The notes under the pieces are model-generated. The model was not told the origin of the DNA. It saw nothing but the letters and a program-made list of their open reading frames with translations, and searched no databases. A program made the position numbers and the translations under genes. Positions 61,845-64,000 of a stretch of 64,000 nucleotides of DNA are shown one piece after another (positions within the stretch are counted from its first letter, which is position 1; each line of letters opens with the position of its first letter). Origin of the DNA: Fasciola hepatica (taxonomy: Eukaryota > Platyhelminthes > Trematoda > Plagiorchiida > Fasciolidae); assembly GCA_948099385.1 (NCBI GenBank), contig CANUEZ040000062.1, forward strand, positions 2,232,001-2,296,000, read 5' to 3'.

Positions 61845-64000
61845 CCCAAAACAGTATTTGTAAATGCCCGAGGTGGTATGTCGAAAATGAAGTTTCTTCG
61901 TGCAACAAAATTCACCCTCCATGATGTCAAAAAAGAAATTGGTGTGATAATTATGTGAAGTTTCTATTCACCGGAGCGACAGGTGACTTACAAAACCTCA
62001 GCGAGTTTTCATCACAAACAGGGGTGACTAAATTAGCAGTTGTGACCTATTAGAGGCGCATGTGGCTGGCATATGGTCCACAATAATTTGTTTCATCGGT
62101 TATTCTGCTGATCAGGCACCAAAAAACACTTGCACGTTGTAAACGGCGATGGTGCACCAACCGTCCTGCCCGACTAAGAACTTTGGCTACCTGGTCAAAA
62201 TCAAAGCGTCACCAGTGAACTGCATTCTCTGACAGCGCCTACTCTATCACTTATGGCCTTGACGTGGCGTCTGCCTGTCTATCGAGGGTGGAGGGAAGGT
62301 TGCAACAATTAAGTCGATTTTTCTGTGCGGTTAAGAAAAGTAACCACTGCGGGTAAAGGATAAATGAAGATTATCCGTATCGGAACGCCGTCTTCCCTGC
62401 AATATTTCCCGAATCTGTGCAATTCCGAGTTTACGCACAGTGTGTTAGACACGCAAAATGAATCATTAGATGAAATACTAAAACCCCCCATTCCGGTGTA
62501 CTTCGGACACGCGGCTTGTGATCCCCTTTCAACGGACTGTACAGTTCGCTGAGGTGGGCGTTGGCTGGAAGATGCCCAAGATTAGCTATCCCGTGACATG
62601 TAAGAAAAGTGTGAAAAGCGTGATCAGTAGACTTGGGCTGATAGGACTTGTTAAGTTTCCTTGGTAGGGTTCAAAAAACCTACCCACTAACTGGTAAAAT
62701 ACATTAGACGATGTGGTTTGGTGTCGGTATCACTGAAGCTCTTGCATTCGCACATCATTTATGGTAGTCTGCGGATTACTTTCTTACACTGGCGTTTGGT
62801 ATGATTTTCGACTGAAGATCTCATGGTGAGACAGCATCTGGGACCGCCGCATCCGATGCATGGACAGTGGATGTTTAAATTGAACCTAATTGAATGCATC
62901 ACAAATTACGCCTAATACGATGGTTTGTCAAATCTGTAACAGACCGTGGCTAACAGTACTACAAATAGCAATGGATATTAACGCTGTTTAACCTTCCTCT
63001 ATAAACGCAGTTTTTCAATCGATTTCACTTTTAGTCATTGTTTTTTTAGCTGAAAGCTGTTTTTGCCGTCAAAATGGCGATCAAATTATTCGAGAGTTTT
63101 AATTACTTATGCTCTCAAGTATCCACGACAATGAATAGGATCGTTTGTTGAGAGTGAAACAAATAAAACTGACTATATATTTCATTTCTGTTTTCACAAA
63201 ATAGAATTAATATATCGAGGGCTGTGACTGTCAGAGCATAGTAACCAACGGGGTTGAGAAGTTTGGTGATATCTCGTCCCAACATGGCACTGGATTTTTT
63301 GATTTGGAGAAGAGACTAAGGGTAACTTGGAAATAAATTCATCCGTTAAAGCCAATTTACTCGCCCGGAACTTAATAATATCCAAACTTGTGAACTCCGT
63401 TTGTTGCACTAATGAGGTCATGTAATGTAGAAAGTCTCAAGAGTAATATGACAAATGGACCATCTCGATATTTGGTCTCCCGAGAAAGGGTGAAAAAGCA
63501 TCACTTGAGTATTATGACCTCCATTTGTTATCAGTCAAAGTTTAGTCTATCACTCATTCGGAAGAGCAAAGTTGCAAGCTTCGTTTAATAGAAACAAGCC
63601 GAGTTTTAAGAAAGGTTACACAGTGCTGGTTACTTACGCTGTCTCTTCAAAATGGTCACACATTTCACGTTATGATTGATAAGGGTTCATTGCATTCACG
63701 GGTATCAAATACATTATGTAAAACGCAGGCAGGTTAAGTAATTACAAAGGTTACTTGCAATCCGTAACACATAAGATTCTCTCTCAGAAACGAGAGATTT
63801 GGACTGACTATTAAAGGATTCTTCACAAAGTATTGACGTTTAGCTCACCATAATTTAATAGTGTGCCATCGTCGTAATAAGCCGGTGACTTATATCTATT
63901 GTATCTGTCCGAACAAGCCTCAACTAACCCACTGGTTATGTTGGAGGACTCATCATCCTTCCCTTTGCTTTCGAGAGTCTGAACTGGATGCGTGTGCCAC
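61845..64000. other. No supported gene
   Basis: Only short open frames (up to about 75 codons) outside the PLE. No repeat family, RNA gene or splice-supported exon was recognised. Confidence 0.6.

Noticed and set aside
1..64000. CRISPR arrays, bacterial operons, rRNA genes
   Set aside because: No regularly spaced repeats, no Shine-Dalgarno organised genes and no rRNA-like sequence; the window is spliced animal DNA.

Overview
The window is nuclear DNA of an invertebrate animal. Long spliced exons of a giant muscle protein are separated by 0.1-6 kb introns, and Penelope-like elements and tRNA-like SINE fragments lie between and within them. The texture (AT-leaning, microsatellites, many eroded retroelements) fits a parasitic flatworm such as a trematode, but this is inference; no species-specific marker was seen.

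The left 36 kb is one minus-strand gene: the N-terminal part of twitchin (the UNC-22/projectin family of giant sarcomeric Ig/FN3 proteins). I could place 27 consecutive coding exons, from an ATG at 36039 to a donor at 142. All junctions are in phase except for a one-base frame disruption inside exon 4. They encode about 1,744 residues: ten N-terminal Ig domains with a charged linker rich in RRxS motifs after the fifth, then the start of the twitchin super-repeat (FN3-FN3-Ig-FN3-FN3-Ig-FN3). The rest of the protein, including the kinase expected for the family, lies beyond the left edge. The introns carry SINE fragments, microsatellites and a 313-bp insertion with a 10-bp target duplication.

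From 36 to 56.7 kb I see no convincing host gene. There is an eroded minus-strand Penelope-like element (45.4-47.5 kb), fragments that look like RTE- and CR1-type LINEs (50.7 and 52-52.7 kb), SINE-like units and TA repeats.

From 56.7 to 61.8 kb lies the most informative structure: a Penelope-like element (PLE-1) with a 13-bp target-site duplication, into which a second one (PLE-2) has inserted with its own 12-bp duplication. Both carry an inverted copy of their own 3' end at their 5' end. PLE-2 keeps an open 586-residue reverse transcriptase plus GIY-YIG endonuclease frame, although its N-terminus is missing. The last 2.2 kb shows nothing recognisable.
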